Assembly: GCF_003171515.1 (NCBI RefSeq)
Contig: NC_089393.1
Span: 930,001 to 994,000, forward strand
Source: Pyrenophora tritici-repentis
Lineage: Eukaryota; Ascomycota; Dothideomycetes; Pleosporales; Pleosporaceae
Length of the DNA: 64,000 nucleotides
Reading direction: 5' to 3'
This document shows, piece after piece, positions 41,101-50,782 of this stretch; positions within the stretch are counted from its first letter, which is position 1; every line of letters begins with the position of its first letter. The position numbers and the translations under genes were made by a program. The notes beneath the pieces were generated by a model. It ran no database searches. It was not told where the DNA came from and saw nothing but the letters and a program-made list of their open reading frames with translations.

Positions 41101-41893
41101 TGGAAGAGCATCGAACTGGCTAGCTCGCCGGAATGAAGATGAAGAAGACCTACCAACAGAGCTGCCGACGAACTTCAGGGAGGGTGATCTGAGACCCAGT
41201 CGAGAAAAGGAACGTCGAAAGACTATGCCCACAATATCAAAGGCAGGGATCAGACCGGTTGGAAGGCCACCAAAGAACCCACAACAAGACATCACGGGCG
41301 GTATATCCGGACACCCATCTGATGAAGATGGTATCCACGAGGACGATGAGTCCAATGAGACATTTCTCCTCGCACAGCAGGCTGCTGCTGCTGCCCTCGA
41401 AGCGCAACGCCTTGAGGAGGAGGCGAAAGCACGTGCCGAGGCTGAAGCTCGAGAGGCTCAGGAGAATCTTCGTGCGAAGATGGCCTTGTTCCCAGGATCA
41501 GATGACGACGACCAACTTCTTGACAACTTTCTTGGAGATTTACCAGTCGAGGAAGACTCAGTTGAAGATGAGGTCCAACCTGAGCATGTTCAGTCTACAT
41601 ACGCGCAACCTAGTAACACAATCCCAAGTGGCTTGAACGGTAAACAGACAAACTTTGTTGCGGTATCTGCCAATCGAAACGGCAATACTACACCATCATC
41701 AAGGTCTGCATCGATTGCCAAAAAGGCATCAGCGATCAACCTCTCGGATACTGAGAGTGACGACGAGATTCCCGCGACTGCGCCCATAATCAAGAGACCT
41801 TTAGGCAGGCCACCTGGTCGATCTTCCATGGTCCCCACGAGAGGTTCAAGCACTGGAAAGCGCGGTCGTGGGCGTCCCAGAAAAGCGGCATAA
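38124..41893 (+). CDS. JmjC-domain chromatin protein with zf-4CXXC_R1 and AT hooks
   Basis: This is a likely Fe(II)/2-oxoglutarate histone demethylase or chromatin factor. Exons 38124-38391 and 38439-41893 (47-nt intron) encode 1240 residues. The JmjC core holds the iron ligands H218 and E220 (TPSHREMCASLGQN) and H312 (PPLAPHQVWNRGT). Acid at 220 is Glu, which is allowed in JmjC enzymes. A Cys-rich zf-4CXXC_R1-type region runs from about 436 (CAYCRCNIF, CKTC, CMDCYC) to about 650 (CHFCLHRH, CSSCDLAYC, CPHCHRVCN). The C-terminal third is charged and has at least five AT-hook-like motifs (KPGRPRGSR, MGRPRGRAS, PVGRPPKN, LGRPPGRS, GRGRPRK) plus a coiled-coil run (about 41385-41480) beginning with an Ala repeat. 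It is nuclear by inference. The ATG lies 263 bp from the transposon end, so its promoter has been separated from older upstream DNA. Confidence 0.85.
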
Positions 41894-41993
41894 TATCATG
41901 ATATCAGGCGTTCGGTATTTACATTACGGTGTTTGTGTTTTGACTACTTCTATACCAAATGGTTGTTCAGCATGGCGTGCTTGGGTTCTTACA

Positions 41994-42235
41994 TACCAAT
42001 GGGGCTTCTTTCAGGATTTAATGCATGCATGGCTGTTATATTCACAACCTTTCATGTGCTATATGAACATTAGGGTTACGGGCGAGCTCCAGTAGAGCTT
42101 GCAGTTAGTTAGGTAGTACCAATGGGGCTTCTATCAGGATTCAATGCGGGGATGGTTGTTACATTTCAGACCTTGCATGTTCCATATGAACATTAGGGTT
42201 ACGGACGAGCTCCAGTAGAGCTTGCGATTAGGTAG
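41994..42235. repeat. 123-bp imperfect tandem duplication downstream of the JmjC gene
   Basis: Copy 1 starts at 41994 and copy 2 at 42117, both with TACCAATGGGGCTTCT. They share ATATGAACATTAGGGTTACG and GAGCTCCAGTAGAGCTTGC with scattered substitutions and a short indel. Each copy has an AGCTC-CAGTA-GAGCT hairpin. It starts 100 bp after the stop codon, so it probably lies in the 3' UTR or just past it. Confidence 0.85.
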
Positions 42236-42606
42236 CTGTCGATAGGAATGAATGAGGATGATACAGACTAAACCTAATATTGCACTATCTGCATGACAAG
42301 GAATGCTAATAGTGGACTATGACCTTGGAAGTTATTAAGCATCCGCAGTACTCACGTGGGATTGAACCGTACATCCATGTGGCACAGAAGCCAACAGCAA
42401 TTCAATGTCATCGAAAACCTCCAGGCCACCCGCGATCACTAGCTAGCGCGAAACGAAGCAGGTTAATAGTGGACTTGTGAGGAATCTATGTCACGATGTA
42501 GACATGTCAGCATCACGTGACTTCGCGTCGGCGTTCTAAACGCGTTCTCCTTTCTCTGTTCCCACAAACTCAACCCGCGCATTGCAAAATCATCAAACAT
42601 TTAACA

Positions 42607-43531
42607 ATGCCGCAATTACAAATCAGCACCATTACCCTCACGACCTTCAAAGACGTGTTATCCCGCTATAGCGCGACTGTACCAGAGAAACTACGCGACC
42701 TAGACACGCAGCGCTACGACGCCATACCCACAGCCGTAGCGACAAGAGCAGACAGCGAGAAACACCTCACAAAGGACGAAGTCGAAAAGCTGGTAGGATG
42801 GAAACTGTAAGTGTCCGACTAACGTCAAAAATATCTGTATTTTCGCTCACAGACGAAACAGCAAGCACGGCACCTTCCGTCCAGCACTCTTAGGTCTAGT
42901 CCAAAGCAACACCTCGCAAACGGTGGAAGACACTACAAGAAAAGCATATAAAGCGCTCTTTGACGACAAAACAGCTCACGCGAATGCCCTTCCTGCGCTG
43001 AAGACCCTGGTAGAGTTGAGGGGTATTGGACCGGCAACTGCGTCCCTATTGCTATCTGTTCTGGAACCTACTGAGGTGCCTTTCTTTTCTGACGAGCTGT
43101 TTCGCTGGTGTGCGTGGGATGATGAGGGCAAGGCAGGGAAGGGGTGGCAGAGGAAGGTCAAGTATAACATGAAGGAGTATGAGACAGTGGTGCAGAGGGT
43201 GGAGAAGTTGAGGGTGAGGCTGGGTGAGAAGGGGAATGAGAGTGTGAGGGCGGTGGATATTGAGAGGGTTGCTTGGGTACTGGGGAAAGAGGGGAGGGAT
43301 GTTGGGGTGGTGGATGGAGAGGAGGAGGATGTGAAGACGCAGGGGGCAGAAGTGAGTGAACAAGCCGAGGGAGAAGAGAAAGAGAGGGAAACTGCAGTGG
43401 ACGAAGATGTGCGAGTTGAGAAAGAAAAGGAGAGAAAGCCGGCAGTGAAGAAGGGTGCCAAGCGCAAAGCTACAGACGGCAAACCAACTGCTGAGGGTAC
43501 ACGGAAGAGAAGTCGTGTAAAGAAGACGTAG
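42607..43531 (+). CDS. helix-hairpin-helix protein with charged tail, uncharacterised
   Basis: Exons 42607-42806 and 42853-43531 (46-nt intron, GTAAGT donor) encode 292 residues. The joined N-terminal half has WKLRNSKHGTFRPALLGLVQSN and then LKTLVELRGIGPATASLLLS, a helix-hairpin-helix of the type used by DNA glycosylases and other non-specific DNA binders. It is followed by PFFSDELFRWCAWDD. No glycosylase catalytic Lys/Asp pair is evident, so an enzyme activity cannot be assigned. The last 100 residues are Glu/Lys-rich and end with basic clusters (KKGAKRKA, RKRSRVKKT) that look like a nuclear localisation signal. It is probably a nuclear DNA- or RNA-associated protein present across filamentous ascomycetes. 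Confidence 0.75.
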
Positions 43532-46516
43532 TCGTGTCTCGACTACACTGAATAACCGGATGCTTTAAAACTATTCATACATGAAATCAACAGCCTAGCT
43601 TGTTCCTTCTCCACTCTTCTCCCATACTCACCGGTGCACAAATCCTGCACATTCCCACTAAGCCCTATCCTCTCACCATGTCATTCTCCTCTTCCTCCCA
43701 AATCACACGCTTACCCTCGTTTCCCACCTCCCCTGCCACCCCGTCCATCACCATCACCTTCACCCCAACCCTCTGCCCAAACCCCGACTCCGACCCCGAC
43801 CTCCATCCTAGCCTCGCTAAATCCCCAGACATGCAAAACCACAACCCGCTACGATCGGTGTGCTTGACGCATCTATGTCATGCATACCGCATGATCACCC
43901 ACTAGCGCGCGTCCCACTGTAACGCAAGGAAGCCAGGCCCTCAGTCCCAGTTAGCTTAGTCCTTAGCGCCACTACTCCATCGTGCTAAAAGCCCGTAGCC
44001 CATGAACAATGTACCCCATGGATGGGGCGAGGGAGATTGTCAAAGCGTTAACAAGCAAGGCAAGCGTTTCGCGGATAAATAAATTGTGGATGGATGGGAC
44101 GGCGGGGGTTTGCAAGCGAGATGGGGTAAGGAAGAGGGGCTTAGCGAAGTTGGGGATAGATTGGGCATTCTGGGGGGGTTTTTTTACGGCGGGTAGGGCG
44201 GTTGAGGAGAATTATCTCGTGAGACAGAGAAGAGGTAGGGATTACGGAGGATGCGAGGTGAGATGCGAGATTGCTTGCGTCTTTGCGTTCTGCGTTTATC
44301 GGTCCCTCTGTATGTCGTGTATGGTGAAAGCTGACACGGGCACGCGAAAGCGGGTAAGTAGGTAATTCAGAAGCCTTGGTAAAAGTGGGGTATAATTTAC
44401 TTTGGTGATGGAAAAGAGAAGGGGTTACCGATTGCGAGGGATGTGGTGAAATGTGCGATGGTTGTGTAACGTGGAGACGTGTATCGCGCCTACCACGACT
44501 TGGAAGTGGTAGGTGGATGAAAAACGTCCGTATCCAGCGTATAGGATAATACTCCACCACTTAAGCTTACCTGTTTCTGTCTACCAGATCCTGGAGCTTT
44601 TTCACATGTCCAACACGGAATTCATCATCTAACATGCAGCTCGCTCCCGATCTAGCAACTCTCCGCCGCCACCACATCTCACATCCATCCTCGCTTACAC
44701 ATTCCGCCCAAATCACGCCTCGATACTGTAAACACCTCAATCAATCCATATTACCCGAATGAGGAAGTGGCCGCACTCTGGTTCCAGCTGAGAAACTTCT
44801 TGATCGGGAAACAGGATCTGACAGCTATCATGCAGCATCGAGCCACGTGTTTAATTTGGCTATCTGTTCAGTCAGCTCTTGTATAACCCAGTTTAATGGC
44901 GATGCGATTCGGCGTGATGGGCCAGCTCAAGCGTGAGGCATCGGAGTGCACAACCGACCAACCAGCCAGCCACTTGCTCCTCCAAACCCTATTTCCTTCT
45001 TTTTTTGCCCTCCCACAAGAAAGCGCCGTTAACTACCCGTCCGCCGCCACCGCGTCCGTGACATGTCCGTTTCCATCGTCTCCGTTTCCGTTTCCGTAAA
45101 CTTACCAATCTTTTCCCCCTTACCTTAGGTACGTGTACACTTCCCCGCTACCTCTTTCCTTTTTCCTCGTATCCACCCTTACCCGCCATGTAACGATCGC
45201 CAGCTAGACAAGGTACCAAGGTAAGACAAGCCGAACAACAAAAACGGTTGAATAGCGTAACCGTGGTTTCATCTGCATCTGCGCTGGTAACTGCTACGAT
45301 ACATGTAGCCACCAGCTACTGCGCCCAGTACATACGACTACGGCTATGCTCGCTAACCAACGGATGAAGCGGATATGAGCGATGCAATAGACATGGATGC
45401 GTGTACTCGGTTATGGTATAGAGTTTCCACAGCCGAGAGATGTACAGGAAAAAAAGAACCTTGGAATAGCAGAGTTTCATTTCGTAGATAAGAAGCTCGT
45501 TTTTTGCATAAGTTTGTACAGTTTAGTCTCTATACGACCAAACAGAACATGAAAGTGGATGCATATGGTGTGTTGAGAGGATAATTGTGGAAATGTATGC
45601 GTCATTTTTGGCGTGATCTACCAAGTCGTCGATCTTTGGTACAACACACCGACCTCAACATACCATCTACGCAATACGCACAAGCACACGTGGTGATTAA
45701 ACCGGGGAACAAAGAAGAATGTGGATACTACTACTACATTAGACCAGCTTTGAATGCAATTATACTACATACGTACATACATACAAACTCCGATGCTTCC
45801 GATGCTAACAAAGAGCAACGTGTAATAGCCGTGATCACATAAACACGCACACGCATACGCAGCCGCAATTAGTGAGACACGCAAAAAAGAACCATCCAAT
45901 CAACCGTTGTGTCTATGATGCAAATGCTTCCGATAGTTCCGATTTCCAATTGCGCCCCCGCCAGCCACTTTACTCGCAAGAGGGAAAGAGAAGGAAAAGA
46001 TGACGAAGAAAAGAAAAAAGCGCCAAAGCCTCCCAAAGCCACACACTAGTGCGCATCATGTCATCCCGATCGTCTCGACATAGTCGTCTTTCATCCTTCA
46101 TTCATAGCGGCAGTAAGAGGGCTTACTTGTGTGCTCCTCACTCTGCTACTACTAACACAGCCACGCATGCATGCACACAGAAACCCAAGGGAAGAGGAAA
46201 CACAGATAAGTAAATGTATGGGATAAGAGGATAAAAGGAACAAACAAGATGGAAGTAAAACGCCGTCTTTTGGGTAAGAAAGAACGCTCGCCCATGCATG
46301 CAACCCAGATCCAAGTTTCTTGTTCAAAACGCCCTGCGCCTGCCCCCTTGGTCCGTGATTGGTGGTTAATGCCCATGTTTGTTTGTTTTGTGACTTTGTA
46401 TATGTACACAGTTGTTATAATGGGAATCCAAAAGTATGCGTACTCGTACAACGGCTAGATCTTGGGTATTGTGTAATTCATGACAGTAGAGATGTCGGTG
46501 TGCGTGTTTGGTGTCG
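43532..46516. other. 3-kb gene-free region
   Basis: No supported gene. A Thr/Pro/Ser-rich frame of about 75 codons from 43678 is low-complexity and unconvincing. There is an 8-bp perfect hairpin (CCTACCAC / GTGGTAGG, 9-nt loop) at 44489-44513 and CATA/CGTA-type microsatellites near 45768-45785. The right end should be the long 3' UTR of the kinase gene. Confidence 0.55.
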
Positions 46517-49500
46517 TTATTCTGATTCAGCTGTCCGGTCGCAGACTGACTGCGGCTCGGGTGGAGGAACTTTCTTGACTGTTCCGTTACTTCCACTTCG
46601 GTTTGAGCGCCGCCTAGTGTTTAGTCCTGCATGAATGCTCTGGCGAGCCAGTTCGGCATTGGAGACTGAATTGCTTCGGTGCGAAGTGTGCGTAGGTACT
46701 TTCTTTTTAGCAAAGCCCATGATTAGTCCATCTTCATCACTATCATCATCTTCATCACTCTCGACAGCATGATCACCATCATAGCCGGCAGAATCATCGA
46801 CAGGGGGTTCTAGTTGATGGACTGGAAAGGATTCGGCATTTGCAGAATTCCATGGTCGGTCGTCAAACGCGTCGCAACCACCTTGGGGTGGGGAACCGGC
46901 GGAAGCGACAGAAGGGATCGAGGGATTCGATTCAGATTGTGACATGGCAGAAAACTGGTCTTCGGACGATGAAAGAGCCAGGCCTCGACTTGATCCACCG
47001 ACAGGACTATTCTCGGAGGACTGATCGTTGCGATGCCAGTAGTCTTGGTTGTTTTGTTGGGGGAATGTGATTTCGTCATCTGGGCTTGGGGGACAAGCAG
47101 ATTGGGCAAGGCCCGATGGGGATCTTCGGTGTGTACCAGAGTAGGATCTATCACGAGCTGCTGACTGCTCTACGCCGAGCCGCCGACGATACTCGTCCTT
47201 TGCGCGGTCAAAACGATCCTCTGACCTCTCTCGTGCGATTACTGACGGGCTAGAAGGTCTCCGGTCAGTGGGGCGAAGCCGTTGCGGCACTAAGCGAGGG
47301 TCTGCGAAGCCCAAAGTCGGGCCAATTTCAAGCTCGTTAGCGGCTGCCCAGTTCCTGTGCAGTCGAGAAGACAACGAGGACAATGATGATTGGCGGGATG
47401 AGGGATCGAGACGACCACCGGACTGAGCCTCTGAATTGCAGGGTGAGGAAGTCCGCGCGGTAGGAGAAAGATCTCTCAGGGCGTCGGGCTGGTTGACTTG
47501 ACCAGAAGCACATGTGGTGCTGATGGCGAGGCTTGGAACACCATGTGCATCATCGTCTCCTCCGACTAGTCTATCGATCGACCTGGCCCGACTATGTTCT
47601 TTTGGGGGCTTTAGTTTGTCTTTGCTTCTCATGCTGTTAACAACACGTCGAGGAAGACCACCAAACAGGCCACCTAGCTGCGATCCACCCGGGGTGTCCA
47701 GGGCCATCGGAGTACCAGGCAAAGCCGGAGGGAAGTTGGGTGAGGCTGATCGACCGGGGAGCAGATCTGCTTGGCGTATTGTGCTTATTGACGAAAGAGC
47801 CCGGTCCTGCATGTGCGGTCGCTGAAACTCGTGTTGTGCAGGCGATGCAGTCCGAGAATTCGGACTGTCAAAGTACCTGGAAAGCTCCTTTGCCTCTGGG
47901 CTGGCGGTGACACTGTGCGACAAAGGGTGATCTGACTCACGTGAGCGCGTCAGAATCTCCAAGATGGCGCCAGGTGCCAGGCTACCACGTCTGCCCTCAT
48001 ATGGGCGAGCATCCTGGCTGATGGTGCTGCTTGAAGAGTTTGCGGTGATGCTGGGAGGTGCGTCCTGATTCGCTGCGGAGCTCTGAGCGCGGCGTCTTGA
48101 ACCCGAACTGCGAGTTGTGAAGCCTTTGACAAACTCTGATGTTTTCTTGGCAGCTGAGCGAAGACGATCGACGAAGCCGATGGGAACAACGGCCTCCTCG
48201 ACGTCCTCTTTGGAAATCTGAATCTTCCGGCCGTCGAACGATCTGCTCGGGTCGGTCTCTTCAGCCCAGGAGATGTGGTTGGGTATACCAGACAGTAGCC
48301 ATGGGTGGCGTTTGATCTCTGGTATAGTAATGCGGTGTCGTGCATCCTTGATCAACAAACGTCGAAGAAGATCGCGTAGGTTCTCATCAACCTCCTCGTA
48401 TTCTAGATCGTGTGGAGCTCTCTTACTGCTCATCATTGGTTGATTGTTGCGGGAGTGTGAGTTGGGTCGCGAGTTGGAGTGTTCGGCAACAGGCTTCAAT
48501 CGGAACCTTGGTATGTAGGGCTCGTCTTCACTAATGACTTTCATCAAAGTGAAGGTGTTGGTGTCATGAAAGGGCACGCGACCGTAGATGAGGCAGTAGA
48601 GTGTGACACCCAGGGCCCATACGTCGATACCGCCGTCAATGAGGGGAGTCTCAGAGTCGATCTCTGTGCGACAGAGCTCAGGAGCGTAGAAGGCGGGGGT
48701 GCCAACAGTTTTTGCTAGTTCGATGGCTTCGTCGACCTCTTGGTAGTCGGATTCTGATTGCTCGCCGTTGCTTTCATCCGTCTTTTGCCGTCCCAGATAC
48801 GACACACCAAAGTCGGAGATCTTGATGCGGTGCTCCCGAGTAACGAGAAGGTTGGCTGGCTTGATGTCGCGGTGGATGACATTTTGATAGTGCAAGTACT
48901 CGATGCCGAGCACGGTATCCTTGAAGGCTTCCCAAGCTGCATGGGTGGTCATGAGGGGAACATAGTTGAAGTGTTCGGGTATCTCCTCGTCAGGGTCAGT
49001 GAGACGGGATGACGAGCTGCCAGCAATGCTCGGCACGCGCCCCCGCAATAGGTCGTTGTCGTAGGCACCATACATTGTTCCCTCAAGTCCGTCAACATAG
49101 GAGTTGTTCATTGGCTCAGGAGAGCGGAAAGCCGTCTCCATGTGGTCATCATGGTGGCCCGCGCCGTCTTGTCGTTCACGAAAGTGAACACGGTTGGGCG
49201 TGCGGTCGTCATCACGGCTAGACGCCTGAGAAGCACGGCCAGTCTCGGAGTATTCGTCTTCGGAGTCGATTCCAAACTCAAGACTCCAGGCAGGGTTGGA
49301 CAAGCCGTCTTTACGACGAAGGTACGCCTCCTTGGCCAGCCGACGTTGCTGACGAGCAAGCTTCTGGTGGGCGACACGTATGATCCTCTCGTCTTCCAGT
49401 ATTGCACTGTCATTGTCGAAGATGCCCTGAGACTCCCGCTTGAAACGACGCCACTCGACGAGACAGATTTCGCGAGCGCCTTCGGTCCTCCACTTGACTT

Positions 49501-50782
49501 CACCCAGCTCGACGTGCTCAAGTACAATGTAGACCTTCTTCTTAGCCGGGTCGTCTATGACCTCGAGCAAGCTGACGATGTTGGGGTGACGGGCCTTTTT
49601 GAGAATGGCAATTTCACGCTTGATCTTGTCCTCGTGACTGTTGTTCTTGCCCAGACGTCGACGTTTAGAGTAGCGGTCGACGATCTTGATGGCGACATAG
49701 CGGCCGTGGACCAGGTCCTTGCCGAGCTTGACTTTGCCATGCACGCCTCTTCCCAGCTCATCGATGATCTCATACTGGTTCACTATCTTACGACCGGAAA
49801 CGGGGTCAGCCTGCACGTCTGCAATGTGTGTCTCCTTGGGCGCCTGTCTATGCGTGTGGTGCAGCCAGGGGGTCGAGTAGGTTCCGTCGTCTGTCTGCTG
49901 GTCAGGGTCCTGAGAAGAGCGGCGCTTGGACGGGTTGAACAAGCCGGGACTGCTGACAGGAGAGTTGCCGACAGTGCGCGGGGCAGACTCCATAATGTCC
50001 TTGTAGTGGTCGTGGGAGAGACCAAAGGCACCCAAGCTGGATAGCGAGTTGGCGGCCGAGTGCGAGGGGTGGGAGCTGCGGGAGCGCACAATGGGAGGCA
50101 CGTGTGGCTGCGGGTACTGCTGGAGATGCAGGGCAGCATACGACTGGTTGGGGTAGACGGGACCATCGCGCTGGCGTGTGGGGAGGGGGAGGGGGTACGG
50201 GCTCTGAGGGTCGACTGAGCTGGCCCGTAACGTCAGGTTGCTAGCCGTGGATGCGGTCGACAGATCTCGCATGAAGGTAGGGCGGTCGTGGAGCGGGACG
50301 AGGGGTGCTTGGGAGTGCTGGGCGTCGTGGTGAAGTTTGGTGAGGGAGCTGTGTGAGGCATGCGCGCTGCTGCTGGGCGAGGGGTTGGAGGAAGCGGGCG
50401 GCGTGTCGTGGGGGATGGGCGACGAGTAGATGCGGAGGGGCTGCGGCGAAAAGTACGACGGTTCCGGGTCGAGGGTGTGAATGTGCGAGAGCAGCGAAGC
50501 GTTGAGGGCGTCTGGTACCGAAGGCAGTTCGGAGCGGGGCGTGCAGTCGTTCTCATCAACGGGGTCCTGACTGGCATTCTGGCGCTGGCGCTGGCGCTGG
50601 CCCGGCGTCTGCTGGCCGTCCTGCTCCTGGTCCTGATGCCGATGCTGGTCTTGCGGGTGGGCTGCGGTCCCGTCTTGCGCCGTGTACTGGGACAGGTAGC
50701 ACATGGATGAGGCTGGCTCCCATGGCGTTGCTGCGTGGCGTGGATCCCCTTCGGCTGTCAGGACGGCATTTGGGTCTACCAT
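46517..50782 (-). CDS. CaMKK/SNF1-activating-type serine/threonine kinase
   Basis: The 1421-residue single-exon product resembles upstream kinases of the AMPK/SNF1 pathway (yeast Sak1/Tos3/Elm1, fission yeast Ssp1, Aspergillus CmkC). The kinase domain runs from about 336 (YEIIDELGRGVHGKVKLG, glycine loop) through VAIKIV, HRDIKPANLL (HRD at 637-639), DFG (657-659), GTPAFYAPEL and DVWALGVTLYCLIYGRVPF. About 180 residues, acidic and Arg-rich, are inserted between the hinge (VLEHVELGEV) and the C lobe (YVPLMTTHAAWEAF), a feature of fungal CaMKK-like kinases. The N-terminal 330 and C-terminal 550 residues are Ser/Pro/Gln-rich and probably disordered, with many SP/TP sites. A short RQRQRQ run is encoded by a GGCGCT microsatellite near 50580-50610. 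The next gene upstream is divergent at 1.7 kb. Confidence 0.88.
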   Translation of the reverse strand: MVDPNAVLTAEGDPRHAATPWEPASSMCYLSQYTAQDGTAAHPQDQHRHQDQEQDGQQTPGQRQRQRQNASQDPVDENDCTPRSELPSVPDALNASLLSHIHTLDPEPSYFSPQPLRIYSSPIPHDTPPASSNPSPSSSAHASHSSLTKLHHDAQHSQAPLVPLHDRPTFMRDLSTASTASNLTLRASSVDPQSPYPLPLPTRQRDGPVYPNQSYAALHLQQYPQPHVPPIVRSRSSHPSHSAANSLSSLGAFGLSHDHYKDIMESAPRTVGNSPVSSPGLFNPSKRRSSQDPDQQTDDGTYSTPWLHHTHRQAPKETHIADVQADPVSGRKIVNQYEIIDELGRGVHGKVKLGKDLVHGRYVAIKIVDRYSKRRRLGKNNSHEDKIKREIAILKKARHPNIVSLLEVIDDPAKKKVYIVLEHVELGEVKWRTEGAREICLVEWRRFKRESQGIFDNDSAILEDERIIRVAHQKLARQQRRLAKEAYLRRKDGLSNPAWSLEFGIDSEDEYSETGRASQASSRDDDRTPNRVHFRERQDGAGHHDDHMETAFRSPEPMNNSYVDGLEGTMYGAYDNDLLRGRVPSIAGSSSSRLTDPDEEIPEHFNYVPLMTTHAAWEAFKDTVLGIEYLHYQNVIHRDIKPANLLVTREHRIKISDFGVSYLGRQKTDESNGEQSESDYQEVDEAIELAKTVGTPAFYAPELCRTEIDSETPLIDGGIDVWALGVTLYCLIYGRVPFHDTNTFTLMKVISEDEPYIPRFRLKPVAEHSNSRPNSHSRNNQPMMSSKRAPHDLEYEEVDENLRDLLRRLLIKDARHRITIPEIKRHPWLLSGIPNHISWAEETDPSRSFDGRKIQISKEDVEEAVVPIGFVDRLRSAAKKTSEFVKGFTTRSSGSRRRAQSSAANQDAPPSITANSSSSTISQDARPYEGRRGSLAPGAILEILTRSRESDHPLSHSVTASPEAKELSRYFDSPNSRTASPAQHEFQRPHMQDRALSSISTIRQADLLPGRSASPNFPPALPGTPMALDTPGGSQLGGLFGGLPRRVVNSMRSKDKLKPPKEHSRARSIDRLVGGDDDAHGVPSLAISTTCASGQVNQPDALRDLSPTARTSSPCNSEAQSGGRLDPSSRQSSLSSLSSRLHRNWAAANELEIGPTLGFADPRLVPQRLRPTDRRPSSPSVIARERSEDRFDRAKDEYRRRLGVEQSAARDRSYSGTHRRSPSGLAQSACPPSPDDEITFPQQNNQDYWHRNDQSSENSPVGGSSRGLALSSSEDQFSAMSQSESNPSIPSVASAGSPPQGGCDAFDDRPWNSANAESFPVHQLEPPVDDSAGYDGDHAVESDEDDDSDEDGLIMGFAKKKVPTHTSHRSNSVSNAELARQSIHAGLNTRRRSNRSGSNGTVKKVPPPEPQSVCDRTAESE

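Noticed and set aside
40504..41355. 283-codon minus-strand frame
   Set aside because: It lies wholly inside the JmjC coding exon and is a codon-bias shadow of it.
42340..42380. possible tRNA B box (GGTTCAATCC on the minus strand)
   Set aside because: No T-stem pairing, anticodon arm or acceptor stem can be drawn around it.
43678..43905. Thr/Pro/Ser-rich short frame
   Set aside because: Low complexity with repeated CC-rich codons; no signal peptide or motif, and likely chance.
49142..50044. 300-codon plus-strand frame
   Set aside because: It is antisense to the kinase domain, where the minus-strand frame carries all kinase motifs.
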